NCBI GenBank assembly: GCA_963697965.1
Contig: OY969108.1
Coordinates: forward strand, 2,046,001 to 2,110,000
Direction: 5' to 3'
From: JAPLJC01 sp963697965
Lineage (GTDB): Bacteria > Desulfobacterota > Desulfobaccia > Desulfobaccales > 0-14-0-80-60-11
DNA length: 64,000 nt
The notes beneath the pieces are model-generated. The model was not told where the DNA came from and did no database searches. It saw nothing but the letters and a program-made list of their open reading frames with translations. The position numbers were made by a program, and so were the translations under genes. Of the stretch, positions 33,741 through 43,033 are shown piece by piece. How positions within the stretch are numbered: the stretch's first letter is position 1; each line of letters begins with the position of its first letter.

Positions 33741-34554
33741 CCAGGTGCGCATAATCCGGTTCAATGTCATCCATCGGCTCTTTCACCTGTTCGTCATGGT
33801 CACTTTTCTCATCCAGGCCGTTACCGGTCTCTGCCGGCTGCTTTACGCCACTGCCTGGGGCAGAGCTCTTACCAATTTTTTGGGCGGTTACGAGTCCGTC
33901 ACCACCATCCACTACCGGGTGGGCGTGGCTATGCTCCTGGGCTTTGCGGTCCACATCGTCTATATCCTGCTGAAAGTGGAGTGGAAATCGCTGCGGCAAA
34001 GCCTCTTTCACCCGGATTCCCTGGTGCCGCAGCTTCACGATGTCATCCACCTGGGCCAGCAAGTCCGCTGGTTTTTCGGGCTGGGCCCGCCCCCGCCCTT
34101 TGACCGCTGGACTTACTGGGAGAAGTTTGACTACATGGCGGTCTTCTGGGGGATCCCCCTCTTGGGGGTTACCGGCCTCCTGCTCATGTACCCCCTGTTC
34201 ACCAGCTATTTCCTGCCGGGCTGGATGCTCAATGTGATCCTCTTATTGCACCGGGCCGAAGCGCTGCTGGCTATGCTCTATATCTTCATCATCCACTTTA
34301 CTGTGGGCCATCTCCGCCACGGCATGTTCCCCATGAATGAATGCATGTTTGCCGGCAGTGTGGAGTTAGAGGAGCTTCGGCAGGAAAAGCCGCTGTGGAT
34401 CGTGCGCCTGGAAGAAGAAGGAAAACTGGTGGACGCCATAGTCCCGGCGCCAGCCCCCTGGTTCCGGGTGGCTTATTTCATCTTTGGCTTCCTGGCCTTG
34501 TCCGTGGGCCTCTACCTGTTATTGATTCTCTTAATTTACCACAATTACGTGTAG
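33733..34554 (+). CDS. Cytochrome b561-type integral membrane subunit
   Basis: A 273-residue protein with at least four transmembrane helices (about 15-35, 58-82, 130-152, 163-190) plus a C-terminal one (240-265). His residues in IHRLFHLFVM, IHYRVGVAMLLGFAVHIVYI, LLHRAEALLAML and FIIHFTVGH are placed as di-heme b ligands, as in formate dehydrogenase gamma/NarI-like and thiosulfate reductase cytochromes b. Its ATG overlaps the triheme gene. It would exchange electrons with menaquinone. No molybdoenzyme or iron-sulfur subunit is adjacent, so the complex appears to consist of three heme subunits. Confidence 0.87.
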   Translation: MNDQVRIIRFNVIHRLFHLFVMVTFLIQAVTGLCRLLYATAWGRALTNFLGGYESVTTIHYRVGVAMLLGFAVHIVYILLKVEWKSLRQSLFHPDSLVPQLHDVIHLGQQVRWFFGLGPPPPFDRWTYWEKFDYMAVFWGIPLLGVTGLLLMYPLFTSYFLPGWMLNVILLLHRAEALLAMLYIFIIHFTVGHLRHGMFPMNECMFAGSVELEELRQEKPLWIVRLEEEGKLVDAIVPAPAPWFRVAYFIFGFLALSVGLYLLLILLIYHNYV

Positions 34555-34660
34555 TGGCACTGGAAGGCAGAAGAAAAAGGCAGTTATGATACCCATCGTG
34601 CCTTAAGCGACGCCAACAGGCACATGTAACCGAATGAGGAATGGGGTTAGGGAAGCTAAA

Positions 34661-36025
34661 ATGGAATCTTATAAAATCGACTTGAGCGAATCGGAGATGC
34701 CCCAAGAGTGGTATAATATCCTGCCGGATCTACCCGCGCCTCTGCCGCCCTATCTCCATCCGGGCACCGGCGAGCCCCTCGGCCCCCAGGACCTGGCCGC
34801 CATCTTTCCCATGGAACTCATTCAGCAGGAATTGAGCCCCGAGCGCTGGATCCCCATTCCCGACGAAGTGCGCCGCATCTATCAATTATGGCGGCCCAGC
34901 CCGCTGCACCGGGCCCGCAATCTGGAAGCCGCCCTGGGCACCCCGGCCCGCATCTATTATAAGAACGAGTCCGTGAGCCCCGCCGGCAGCCATAAACCCA
35001 ATACCGCCGTGGCCCAGGCTTATTACAACAAGGCGGCCGGCATCAAACGGCTCGCCACTGAAACCGGCGCCGGCCAATGGGGCAGCGCCCTGGCCCTGGC
35101 CTGCAACTTTTTCGGACTCGAATGCACCGTGTACATGGTCAAGGTGAGCTATCAGCAGAAGCCTTACCGCCGCTCCCTGATGCATATCTGGGGAGCCAGC
35201 GTCTTTCCGTCCCCCACGGACCGAACCCAAGCGGGCCGCCAGATCCTGGCCCGGGACCCGGAAACTTCAGGCAGCCTGGGCATGGCAATCTCCGAAGCGG
35301 TGGAGGACGCCGCCAGCCATGCCGATACCAACTACTCCCTGGGCAGCGTCCTCAATCACGTCATGCTGCATCAGACCATCGTCGGCCTGGAGACCCAAAA
35401 GCAACTGGCCCTGGCCGGAGAGGAGCCGGATATCCTCATCGGCTGCGTGGGCGGAGGCAGCAACTTCGCAGGCTTCTGCTTTCCCTTTGTCCGGGATAAA
35501 CTTCAGGGCAAGGACCGGCGGTTCATTGCGGTGGAGCCCACCGCCTGCCCCACCCTCACCAAGGGAACTTACACCTACGACTTCGGAGACACGGCCGGAC
35601 TCACCCCCCTGATCATGATGTACACCCTGGGGCACTCCTTTGTGCCTGCGGGCATCCACGCCGGCGGCTTGCGCTACCACGGCGACGCGCCTTTGCTCTG
35701 CCTGCTGGTCCATGAAAAGGTCATCGAAGCCCGGGCCTACGCCCAGAACCCCGTGTTTGACGCGGCCCGCCTCTTCGCCGCCACCGAGGGTATTATCCCG
35801 GCGCCGGAGACGGCCCACGCCATCAAGGCGGCGGTGGACGAAGCTTGGGTGTGCAAAGAGACTAACCAGTCTAAATGTATAGTCTTCAATTTCTCGGGGC
35901 ACGGCCACTTTGACTTGGCAGCCTACGACGCTTTCCTGGAAGGGCAACTTAAGGATATCGAGTTGGACCCCGACGCCATGATCCAAAAGGCACTGAAGGA
36001 GTTGCCCAAGCTGGCCGGGAAATGA
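34661..36025 (+). CDS. trpB2: Tryptophan synthase beta chain-like protein (TrpB2)
   Basis: A 454-residue PLP enzyme of the TrpB2 class. ATG 34661 is preferred to ATG 34634 because AGGGA lies about 10 bp upstream and homologues start near MESYKIDLSE. The long N-terminal extension (WYNILPDLPAPLPPYLHPGTGEPLGPQDL) is diagnostic of TrpB2. NESVSPAGSHKPNTA holds the PLP lysine, ETGAGQWGSALA and GCVGGGSNFAGF bind substrate and phosphate. TrpB2 makes tryptophan from serine and indole, or salvages indole, usually without TrpA; no other trp gene is in view. Confidence 0.92.
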   Translation: MESYKIDLSESEMPQEWYNILPDLPAPLPPYLHPGTGEPLGPQDLAAIFPMELIQQELSPERWIPIPDEVRRIYQLWRPSPLHRARNLEAALGTPARIYYKNESVSPAGSHKPNTAVAQAYYNKAAGIKRLATETGAGQWGSALALACNFFGLECTVYMVKVSYQQKPYRRSLMHIWGASVFPSPTDRTQAGRQILARDPETSGSLGMAISEAVEDAASHADTNYSLGSVLNHVMLHQTIVGLETQKQLALAGEEPDILIGCVGGGSNFAGFCFPFVRDKLQGKDRRFIAVEPTACPTLTKGTYTYDFGDTAGLTPLIMMYTLGHSFVPAGIHAGGLRYHGDAPLLCLLVHEKVIEARAYAQNPVFDAARLFAATEGIIPAPETAHAIKAAVDEAWVCKETNQSKCIVFNFSGHGHFDLAAYDAFLEGQLKDIELDPDAMIQKALKELPKLAGK

Positions 36026-36177
36026 GGCTGCCCCGGCAACGGCTGCTCGGGAACCCCGGCAAACCCTGAGCCGCCAAAGGCACTTTAATCTGGAGAATTA
36101 GATACTGCGCCTTACCGGCGAGACGCCTGTGCCAGCCAACCATGTCCGTCTGCCGCAAACCGGGCGAGAATCCCTTA

Positions 36178-36198
36178 CCGAAAACCGAAAACCGAAAA
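36178..36198. repeat. Heptad array CCGAAAA x3
   Basis: Three perfect CCGAAAA units in the 492-bp gap after trpB2. Nearby lie REP-like fragments (GACGCCTGTGCC at 36121, GGGCGGGCTGTGCCCACCGCC at 36207). No gene is seen in 36026-36517. Confidence 0.8.
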
Positions 36199-36370
36199 CC
36201 AGTTCCTGGGCGGGCTGTGCCCACCGCCTTAATTAGTGCCACCTGGGCGCCGGCTCCGTATCTGGCGCCTTTTTCTTCTAATGAACTCCCACCGTCCATC
36301 CGATTCTCTCTAGACCCCCCTCGGCATCCAGGACAGTTCTGGTATCTCTCTTGCATTGAAACTTTTTGAC

Positions 36371-36400
36371 AATAATTTTCTCATCCGGCGAGAAATTATT
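36371..36400. promoter_or_regulatory. Inverted repeat upstream of the FIST kinase gene
   Basis: AATAATTTTCTC (36371-36382) faces GAGAAATTATT (36390-36400) with a GC-rich loop and one bulge. It is 118 bp before the kinase start and may be an operator or transcript hairpin; T-runs are absent on both sides. Confidence 0.4.
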
Positions 36401-36517
36401 ACCGATTCTATTCTTAGCGGCCCGGATGTTCAAAAGGTTTCTCGTCTAGGTGGTCTGATTTCTAATCGGGCCGGTTGCTCAGACAGATCCTCGCGCCGAT
36501 GCGCTTAAGGAATTTCA

Positions 36518-39457
36518 ATGGTGCCCACGAATCTGGAAGTCGGTTATGGAATGGCCAAAGGAAAGGATGCCGAAACGGTTGGCAGGAAAGCCACCCGCCA
36601 GGCCCTTAAGGCCATCAAAGAACACCCCCTTTCCCTGGTCCAGGTTTTCGCCTCGCCCCAATATGACCCGGAGGCCTTGCTCCGGGGGGTCCACCAGGTG
36701 ATAGGCCCGGATTCGCCGCTCATTGGCGCCAGCACCATTGGGGAAATCTTAAACGGCGTCCAGCAACGGGCGGTGGTGGTGGTGGTGGCACTGGCCTCCC
36801 CTTATCTGCAAGTGAAAGTGGCAGTGGGCCGCGGGGTCTCCCAGGACTGGGAGGGGGCGGTGATTGAGGCGGTCACCGCCCCGGACATCGCCCCTTATTT
36901 CACCGCCCCGGAGATCGCCATTTGGTCCCTCTTGAGCGAACAGGGAGAGTCGGCATTCGCGCTCCTTTTTTCCCAGGGGGCCGGTCGCACTGCCGATTCC
37001 GGCAGCTTCCAGGTCCTGGAAACCCTGGAGCGCCTTTCCCAGGGACGTCTTCCTATCTTGAGGGGCGATGCCGCGGCTACTAGGCGCCCGGAAGGCAATT
37101 TCGTCATGGCCGGCGACGAAGTTTACCGCGACAGCATTCTGGTGGCGGTCTTCGAAACCAGCCTCACCTTCGGCATCTCCCGGGCCCACTGCTTCCAACC
37201 CATCTCGCGGCGGACCACGGTAACCCTGTCCCGGGATCTAGATGTCCTCGAATGGGACAACCAGGCGAAGGCGACCGGTGGCGAAGCCCTGCGCCAGGCT
37301 CTGCTGCGCGGCTCCATCAAGGACCCGGGACTGGCGATGGTCTTTTCCAGTGGGTTCAGGGGTCGTGCCTTGGGATCACGTCTCGGCAAGGAGATCTCCG
37401 GCATGATGGACCAGGCCCCCCACGTCCCCATGGTGGGTTTTTGCAACTGCGCCCCAGAGGAATTGGCTGACCACGGGGTCAATGGCCACCCTGATGAGGA
37501 AATCGCCGTACTGGCCCTGGGCCGCGATCTCACCCAGACCGCCCAACTGGCCATGGAAAACGAATCCTTGCGCGCCGCTCTGGGACGCCGGGACATGGTC
37601 AACGCAATCCTGCAAGGCGTCTTCAAGGCCGCACCCATCGGCATCGGGTTTTTTGAGCGGCGGGTCATTACCTGGGTCAACGAATATTTCTCCAGGATGA
37701 CCGGATACGCGGCCGATGAGTTGGTCGGCAAAAGCTCCCAGTTGTTCTATGAGGACAGCCACGAGTATGAACGCGTCAATTTGAAATATGAGGAGCTGAT
37801 ACGAAAACACGCTAGAGGCGCTATCGAGACACGCTGGCGCAGCAAAGACGGCCGGCTAATCGAGGTGCAGATGAGTTTCGACCCGGTGAACCCAGCCGAA
37901 CCCGGTGGCGAGCTAATAGTCACTGCCCAGGACATCAGCCAGCGCAAACAGGCCGAGGATATCTTCAAGTCATTGATTTACATGGCCCCCATCGGCATTT
38001 TCATCGTCCAGGACGGGAAGTTCACGCTGGTTAATCCGGGGTTCACCAAGATCACCGGTCATGATGACCATGACCTGCTGGACCAGGACTCCTTGATTTA
38101 TGTCCCCGAGGGATCTAGAGAGGAGGTGCGGAGTCAGGTTACCCAGATGCTTAAAGGTGAGAGAACCACCCCCTGCGAATTCCAGGTAATGAAAAAGAGT
38201 GGGGAGATCACCTGGGTGCTGGAAACCGTTACTCCCATCCAATACCGGGGGCGGAGGGCGACTCTCGGTTTCTTTGTAGACATTAGTGAACGCGTCAAGC
38301 TGGAAGTCCAACTGCTGCAATCCCAGAGATTGGAATCGGTGGGCAGGTTGACGGGGGGAGTGGCCCATGACTTCAACAATATGTTGACTGCCATCATGGG
38401 CTACAGTGAGCTTGTCATGATGTCTTCCCGGGAGGACGATTCCACCTCCCTCCACCTGGAAGGAATCAGAAAATCGGCGGACCGGGCCGCCGCCTTGACC
38501 CGCCAACTCCTGGCCTTCAGCCGCAAGCAAATGCTGCAGCCAAAGGTAACCGACCTCAATACGGTGATTACCAACCTCGAGGCGATGCTGCGTCGGATCA
38601 TCGGCGAAGACATCAACCTGGTAATCCTCCTCGATCAGGCCCTTAAGTTAGTGAAGGCCGATCCGGGCCAGTTGGAACAGGTCATCATGAACCTGGTGAT
38701 CAATGCCCGGGACGCCATGCCCATGGGGGGCGAAATTACCGTTCAGACGGCCAACGTCCATTTGAACGAAAACTTTACCTGCCACCACCCTGATCTCAAA
38801 CCCGGTCCTTATATCCAGGTTGCGGTGATTGACCACGGCCTGGGAATGGATCAGGAAACCCTAACTCATATCTTCGAACCTTTCTTCACCACCAAGTACC
38901 CCGGCAAGGGCACCGGACTGGGGCTGTCCACCGCCTACGGGATCATCAAGCAGAGCGGCGGCCACATCGAGGTCTCCAGCCAGCCCCAAGGGGGCACAAT
39001 CTTCGAGATCTACCTGCCCCAGATTGAAGATACCCTCGAAGATTCGGCGGAGCATTGCGCCTTTAAAGGCACACCCCGGGGCAGCGAAACCGTTCTGGTG
39101 GTGGAAGATGAGGAGCTTCTCCTGTCCTTGATCCAGGAGGCCCTGGAGATGCACGGCTATCACGTGCTGAAGGCCGGCAACGCCATGGAGGCCCTGGAAC
39201 TGGTCAAAGGTCATGACGCCCCCATAGACCTGTTGTTGACGGATGTGGTGATGCCCCACCAGAATGGCCGGGAATTGGCAGACCTCTTATCGCCACTGCA
39301 CCCGGAAATGAAGATCCTCTTTATGTCGGGCTATACGGAGGACGCCATGGTGGTGCGCGGCTTACTGAAAGAGGCGCTTCCCTTTATCCAGAAACCTTTT
39401 CCTCCCGTGGACCTGGTTGGTAAGGTCCGGGAGGTTATGGAAAGCCCAAGGGTTTAG
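36518..39457 (+). CDS. FIST-PAS-PAS hybrid sensor histidine kinase
   Basis: A 979-residue cytoplasmic kinase without membrane spans. Order: FIST_N (about 20-230) and FIST_C (about 245-335), a sensor pair thought to bind small ligands such as amino acids; PAS 1 (365-470; WVNEYFSRMTGYAADELVG); PAS 2 (485-595; PIGIFIVQDGKFTLVNPGF); HisKA with the phospho-acceptor His in GGVAHDFNNMLTAIMGYSEL (about 616); HATPase (NLVINARDAMP, DHGLGM, GKGTGLGLST); and a C-terminal receiver with Asp in LLLTDVVMP (about 905). It is 90 bp upstream of an NtrC-type regulator, the likely partner, and starts the Tad pilus neighbourhood. Confidence 0.92.
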   Translation: MVPTNLEVGYGMAKGKDAETVGRKATRQALKAIKEHPLSLVQVFASPQYDPEALLRGVHQVIGPDSPLIGASTIGEILNGVQQRAVVVVVALASPYLQVKVAVGRGVSQDWEGAVIEAVTAPDIAPYFTAPEIAIWSLLSEQGESAFALLFSQGAGRTADSGSFQVLETLERLSQGRLPILRGDAAATRRPEGNFVMAGDEVYRDSILVAVFETSLTFGISRAHCFQPISRRTTVTLSRDLDVLEWDNQAKATGGEALRQALLRGSIKDPGLAMVFSSGFRGRALGSRLGKEISGMMDQAPHVPMVGFCNCAPEELADHGVNGHPDEEIAVLALGRDLTQTAQLAMENESLRAALGRRDMVNAILQGVFKAAPIGIGFFERRVITWVNEYFSRMTGYAADELVGKSSQLFYEDSHEYERVNLKYEELIRKHARGAIETRWRSKDGRLIEVQMSFDPVNPAEPGGELIVTAQDISQRKQAEDIFKSLIYMAPIGIFIVQDGKFTLVNPGFTKITGHDDHDLLDQDSLIYVPEGSREEVRSQVTQMLKGERTTPCEFQVMKKSGEITWVLETVTPIQYRGRRATLGFFVDISERVKLEVQLLQSQRLESVGRLTGGVAHDFNNMLTAIMGYSELVMMSSREDDSTSLHLEGIRKSADRAAALTRQLLAFSRKQMLQPKVTDLNTVITNLEAMLRRIIGEDINLVILLDQALKLVKADPGQLEQVIMNLVINARDAMPMGGEITVQTANVHLNENFTCHHPDLKPGPYIQVAVIDHGLGMDQETLTHIFEPFFTTKYPGKGTGLGLSTAYGIIKQSGGHIEVSSQPQGGTIFEIYLPQIEDTLEDSAEHCAFKGTPRGSETVLVVEDEELLLSLIQEALEMHGYHVLKAGNAMEALELVKGHDAPIDLLLTDVVMPHQNGRELADLLSPLHPEMKILFMSGYTEDAMVVRGLLKEALPFIQKPFPPVDLVGKVREVMESPRV

Positions 39458-39547
39458 CAAGTTATGGCAGCCAGCCGAAACCCGAACCAATCCTCGATTG
39501 TCTGGGACGCTGACAGGCAGGAAACCAGTTTTTTCTGAGGAACGTTG

Positions 39548-40981
39548 ATGGAAAGAGCATCCACTGCAAGCGTTTTGATCATCGACGACGACCAGATGTT
39601 CAGGGAGATGCTCTCCGAAATGGTGCAAACCCTTGGACAGGAGAGCCTTTGCGCATCAACCCTGGCGGAAGGTTTGCGTATGGCCTCCGTCGGGGGATTC
39701 GACGTGGTCTTCCTCGATGTGCGCATGCCCGACGGTAGCGGCTTGGAGGTTTTACCGCAGCTGCGGCAAACTTCTTCCGCTCCCGAGGTCATCGTGATCA
39801 CCGGGGCTGGCGATCCCGATGGGGCCGAAACGGCCATCATCAAAGGAGCCTGGGATTACATCGAGAAGCAATCCTCCATTAAACAGATCTCCCTGCCTTT
39901 GGTGCGAGCCTTGCAATACCGGCAGGAAAAACGGTTCAGAAAACCTCCGGCGGCTTTGAAGTTGGACGGACTTGTAGGACAGAGTCCGCAGATGGCGGCC
40001 TGCTATGATTTAGTGGGCCAGGCTGCCGAAAGCGACGCCCATGTACTGATCAGCGGCGAGACCGGCACTGGCAAGGAGCTGTTCGCCAAGGCAATTTACC
40101 AAAACAGCCCCAGGTCCGGCAAAGCTTTTGTGGTAGTGGATTGCGCCGCCCTCCCTTCCTCCCTGGTGGAGAGCGCCCTCTTCGGTCATGAAAAGGGGGC
40201 TTTTACCAGCGCCGATCGCTCCCAGGTGGGCCTTATTAAGCAGGCAGATGGGGGCACCCTCTTTCTGGATGAGGTGGGCGAACTCCCCATGGAGATACAG
40301 AAGGCCTTTTTGCGGGTGCTGCAGGAACGGCGTTTTCGACCCGTAGGCGGCAGATTCGAGAGTGAGAGCGATTTCCGCCTGGTAGCCGCCACCAATCGCG
40401 ACCTCGATGAAATGGCCGCCAAAGGCCAATTTCGCCGTGACCTGCTTTTCCGTTTGCGGGCCATTACCCTGGATTTACCGCCTTTGCGCCAACGCTCTGG
40501 CGATCTTAAGGATCTGACCATGTTCCACATCGCCCGCATTTGCGAAAAATGGGGTATTGGACCCAAGGACTTTTCCCCGGAATTTTTGGCCGCCCTCCTG
40601 GCCCATGATTGGCCGGGGAATGTGCGGGAACTGTTCCATACCCTGGACCGGGCTTTGGCAGAGTCGCGTTATGAACCTACCTTATTTCCCAAGCATCTAC
40701 CCAGCCAAATCCGCATCAAGGTAGCCCGGGCCGCGGTGGCCAAGGAACCCGCCGCCGACACCGCAGACGGTAATGGCAATGGAGTCAGGACCGCGGCCAA
40801 GACTCTGCCCAGGTTACATGATTACCGTCAAACCGCCATCGAGGAAGCAGAAAAAGACTACCTGCTTGATCTGATGTCACTGACGGCTGGCAATGTCCAG
40901 GAAGCCTGCCGTATATCCCAATTATCCCCGCCCCGCCTCTATGCCCTCTTGAAGAAAAACAGCATTTCCAGGAGGCCATAG
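39548..40981 (+). CDS. NtrC-family sigma-54 response regulator with GAFTSA variant
   Basis: A 477-residue regulator; ATG 39548 (a TTG overlaps at 39545) follows GAGGA. Receiver domain residues 8-125 (LIIDDDQ, FLDVRMPDGSG phospho-Asp, K in EKQS), AAA+ domain about 140-375 with Walker A GETGTGKE, Walker B GGTLFLDEVGELP and the R-finger region FRRDLLFRL. The sigma-54 contact loop reads GAFTSA rather than GAFTGA. A C-terminal Fis-type HTH (AGNVQEACRISQLSPPRLYALLKK) binds DNA. It probably answers the kinase at 36518. The receiver is closely related to that of the CpaE-like protein at 48114. Confidence 0.93.
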   Translation: MERASTASVLIIDDDQMFREMLSEMVQTLGQESLCASTLAEGLRMASVGGFDVVFLDVRMPDGSGLEVLPQLRQTSSAPEVIVITGAGDPDGAETAIIKGAWDYIEKQSSIKQISLPLVRALQYRQEKRFRKPPAALKLDGLVGQSPQMAACYDLVGQAAESDAHVLISGETGTGKELFAKAIYQNSPRSGKAFVVVDCAALPSSLVESALFGHEKGAFTSADRSQVGLIKQADGGTLFLDEVGELPMEIQKAFLRVLQERRFRPVGGRFESESDFRLVAATNRDLDEMAAKGQFRRDLLFRLRAITLDLPPLRQRSGDLKDLTMFHIARICEKWGIGPKDFSPEFLAALLAHDWPGNVRELFHTLDRALAESRYEPTLFPKHLPSQIRIKVARAAVAKEPAADTADGNGNGVRTAAKTLPRLHDYRQTAIEEAEKDYLLDLMSLTAGNVQEACRISQLSPPRLYALLKKNSISRRP

Positions 40982-41019
40982 TGCGGTTTAAGACCAAAGT
41001 TCGATGAGGATGGTACAAG

Positions 41020-41205
41020 ATGATGGAACGCACACCCAACAGACCCGCGCATTTGGATCTGCACGCTTTGATGGACTCACCCTTGTATTGGACGATGAAC
41101 GTCAAGGAGAGGTTGGCCCTGATTAGAAATGAGGGGAGTTCCCGGGATGATGGAGCCGCCACTTTGCGGGAAAGGATACTGGCCTGGATCAAGACAGGGA
41201 TATGA
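41020..41205 (+). CDS. Small hypothetical protein after the regulator
   Basis: A 61-residue ORF (start ATG 41020 or 41023) 38 bp after the regulator, with GAGGA about 11 bp upstream. It reads as a plausible helical protein (MNVKERLALIRNEG, TLRERILAWIKTG), with codon usage like its neighbours, but no family is known. It could be an orphan modulator of the adjacent circuit. From 41206 to 41595 nothing certain is seen; the stretch is AT-richer and probably holds the pilin promoter. Confidence 0.4.
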   Translation: MMERTPNRPAHLDLHALMDSPLYWTMNVKERLALIRNEGSSRDDGAATLRERILAWIKTGI

Positions 41206-41623
41206 GCCGGGATAACAATTGATGAAATTTGACGAATCTAACATGAGGATCCTATAGCAGGTTATTGCCTACTGTCTCCTGGCCTGGAGCGTTCCCCTAT
41301 CCCAATTATTGCCACCATCTGCAATCTCCTTTTCCATCTTCACTCAAATCTTATGCAAGATTGCCTCGGCCCCCAGAGCCGGATTTCTCAGTTCACAATA
41401 ATTTTCTTCTACACCAAGACTTTACCCATACTGCATCGACGGGATAGGCCCAATTATCGAGTGCGATAAATATTAACTGATTGATATTTCAGTGGATCTA
41501 TAACTTTCACGGTTTGGCATGTTTATTGATAGTTACCACCTCGAAGCTTGCCATTACCTCTCCCGGGAATCGAATTTCTCTCGGGAGAATGGAAAGAAAG
41601 GAGGTGGTCAAAAAAATTGTCGA

Positions 41624-41716
41624 ATGAGAAGATCGAGCGCCGTGGAATTCGGGTTGTTGCCAGTTCTGGTCGCCGTAGTGAGCCTCACAGCGGTGACTAC
41701 CCTGGGGCCAACCTGA
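41624..41716 (+). pseudogene. Remnant of a Flp pilin gene
   Basis: This 30-codon stretch reads AVEFGLLPVLVAVVSLTAVTTLG, matching the pilin at 41833 (AVEYGLLVALIAVVIITAVTTLG) before a premature TGA. The N-terminal TIKRFLNDESGAT with the peptidase site and the C-terminal NNLSAKF tail are missing. A perfect AAGGAGGTGG lies at 41598-41607 but is 16 bp from the ATG. It is best read as a decayed tandem copy of flp. Confidence 0.65.
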
Positions 41717-41832
41717 GGGATTAATGCCAAATAGCAGCCGTTGCCTTCTCACAGTTGCAACGGCCAGCGGTTAACCGTCGGGCAAACCCCGCCAAACCAA
41801 GGATACGAACGCCTTGTAACTTGAGAGAGGAT

Positions 41833-42006
41833 ATGCAAATGGGAACAATCAAGCGGTTTTTGAATGATGAGAGCGGAGCTACCGCAGTGGAATACGGCCT
41901 GCTGGTGGCCCTGATCGCGGTGGTGATCATCACTGCGGTCACCACCCTGGGCAACAACTTGAGCGCCAAGTTCAACACTGTGGCCTCCCAAGTTGGCGCC
42001 AGCTAA
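41833..42006 (+). CDS. flp: Flp/Fap type IVc pilin
   Basis: A 57-residue prepilin from ATG 41833 (or ATG 41839), with GAGAGAGGAT upstream. A short basic leader (MGTIKRFLNDESG) ends at the prepilin peptidase site G|ATAVEYGLL, in which Glu at +5 is conserved, then comes the hydrophobic spine (VALIAVVIITAVTTLG) and a short tail. It is the major subunit of the Tad pilus used for adhesion and colonisation. The prepilin peptidase (CpaA/TadV) needed to process it is not in the window. Strong hairpins follow the gene. Confidence 0.95.
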   Translation: MQMGTIKRFLNDESGATAVEYGLLVALIAVVIITAVTTLGNNLSAKFNTVASQVGAS

Positions 42007-42019
42007 AATCAATTTAAAC

Positions 42020-42083
42020 CTCCAGGGGATTTGACCCTTTAGGGGGTCTGTCCCTGGAGATGATCGAGCGGTTTTTCCGTTCG
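42020..42083 (+). promoter_or_regulatory. Hairpins after flp (attenuator or mRNA stabiliser)
   Basis: CTCCAGGG (42020-42027) pairs with CCCTGGAG (42052-42059), enclosing GACCC/GGGTC; CGAGCGG/CCGTTCG with a TTTTT loop follows at 42065-42083. There is no T-tail, so these probably stabilise the flp message or limit read-through into cpaB, giving an excess of pilin over machinery. Confidence 0.6.
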
Positions 42084-42184
42084 TAGGCCATGACGGGTGA
42101 GTGTCACGGCAGCCGTCTTCTGGAGATTAACCACCATTGGCACCCGGGTCACCCTGGCGGCGAACCGGGTAGAAGGAACAGATC

Positions 42185-42982
42185 ATGAATATATCCAAAG
42201 GGGCCATCTTCATGGCGATTTCCGGGTTGGTGGGACTGGCCGCCATGTATGCGGTTCATCACTATATCTTTACCCAAACCCAGTTGGCCGCCACACCAGT
42301 AGCACAGGTGATGATCGCCGCCGCGGACATCTTCCCGGGCGCGGTCATCACCAAGGAGATGGTCAAGAGCGTCACCTGGCCTCGGGAATTGATTCCTCCC
42401 AAGGCCGCTGTCAGCCCAATCCAACTGGAGGGCCGCATCACCAACGCGCCCGTGAGCGCCGGAGAGCCCATCTTGCTTACCAGATTGGCGCCCAAGGGAA
42501 CGGCCGCCGGGTTGGCGGGTATGCTAACCGACGGCAAGCGGGCTCTCTCGGTGCGGGTCGATGACGTGTCGGGAGTGGCCGGCTTTATTCATCCCGGCGA
42601 TCACGTGGATGTCCTCATGGAAATGGCCAAGCCCGGTTCCGGTGAACACTTTTCCAGAATCATCCTGCAAAATATCATGGTTTTGAGCGCCGGCCAGTCC
42701 TGGGAGCAGAGCCGGGACGAAAAACCCGCGGTGGTAAACACCGTAACTCTGGTTTTGAATACGGAACAGGCAGAAATCTTGAACCTGGCAAGCACCCAGG
42801 GCAAGATCCGCCTGGCCTTGAGAAACCGCAACGATTTGGCAGAGCAGGTGACCCCGGGGGTGGATATTTCGGATCTCCTCGGCACCAACGTCGCCAAGAA
42901 CGAAGCTCGTAAGGTCGCGGCTCCCAACCGAAAGAGTGTGGAAGTGATCAAAGGGCTGCAGCGTTCCCAGGTCAACCCTTAG
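42185..42982 (+). CDS. cpaB: Flp pilus assembly protein CpaB
   Basis: A 265-residue periplasmic protein with one N-terminal membrane anchor (FMAISGLVGLAAMYAVHHYIF), a SAF/AFP-III-like domain (VMIAAADIFPGAVITKEMVKSVTWP, about 42-100) and the RcpC/CpaB domain (ALSVRVDDVSGVAGFIHPGDHVDVL). AGAAGGAAC precedes the ATG. CpaB normally contacts the CpaC secretin, but the next gene here is cpaE; the secretin gene is absent from this locus. Confidence 0.93.
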   Translation: MNISKGAIFMAISGLVGLAAMYAVHHYIFTQTQLAATPVAQVMIAAADIFPGAVITKEMVKSVTWPRELIPPKAAVSPIQLEGRITNAPVSAGEPILLTRLAPKGTAAGLAGMLTDGKRALSVRVDDVSGVAGFIHPGDHVDVLMEMAKPGSGEHFSRIILQNIMVLSAGQSWEQSRDEKPAVVNTVTLVLNTEQAEILNLASTQGKIRLALRNRNDLAEQVTPGVDISDLLGTNVAKNEARKVAAPNRKSVEVIKGLQRSQVNP

Positions 42983-43033
42983 TTATCAGGACGCCTCACT
43001 ACGCTCAGGCGGTTGCCAAGAGGCCAAAAGGCG

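Noticed and set aside
41515..41529. Sigma-54 promoter-like TGGCATG-TTTA-TTGAT upstream of the pilin genes
   Set aside because: The -12 element has GA in place of the essential GC. It may be degenerate, but it is not supportable as a functional promoter.
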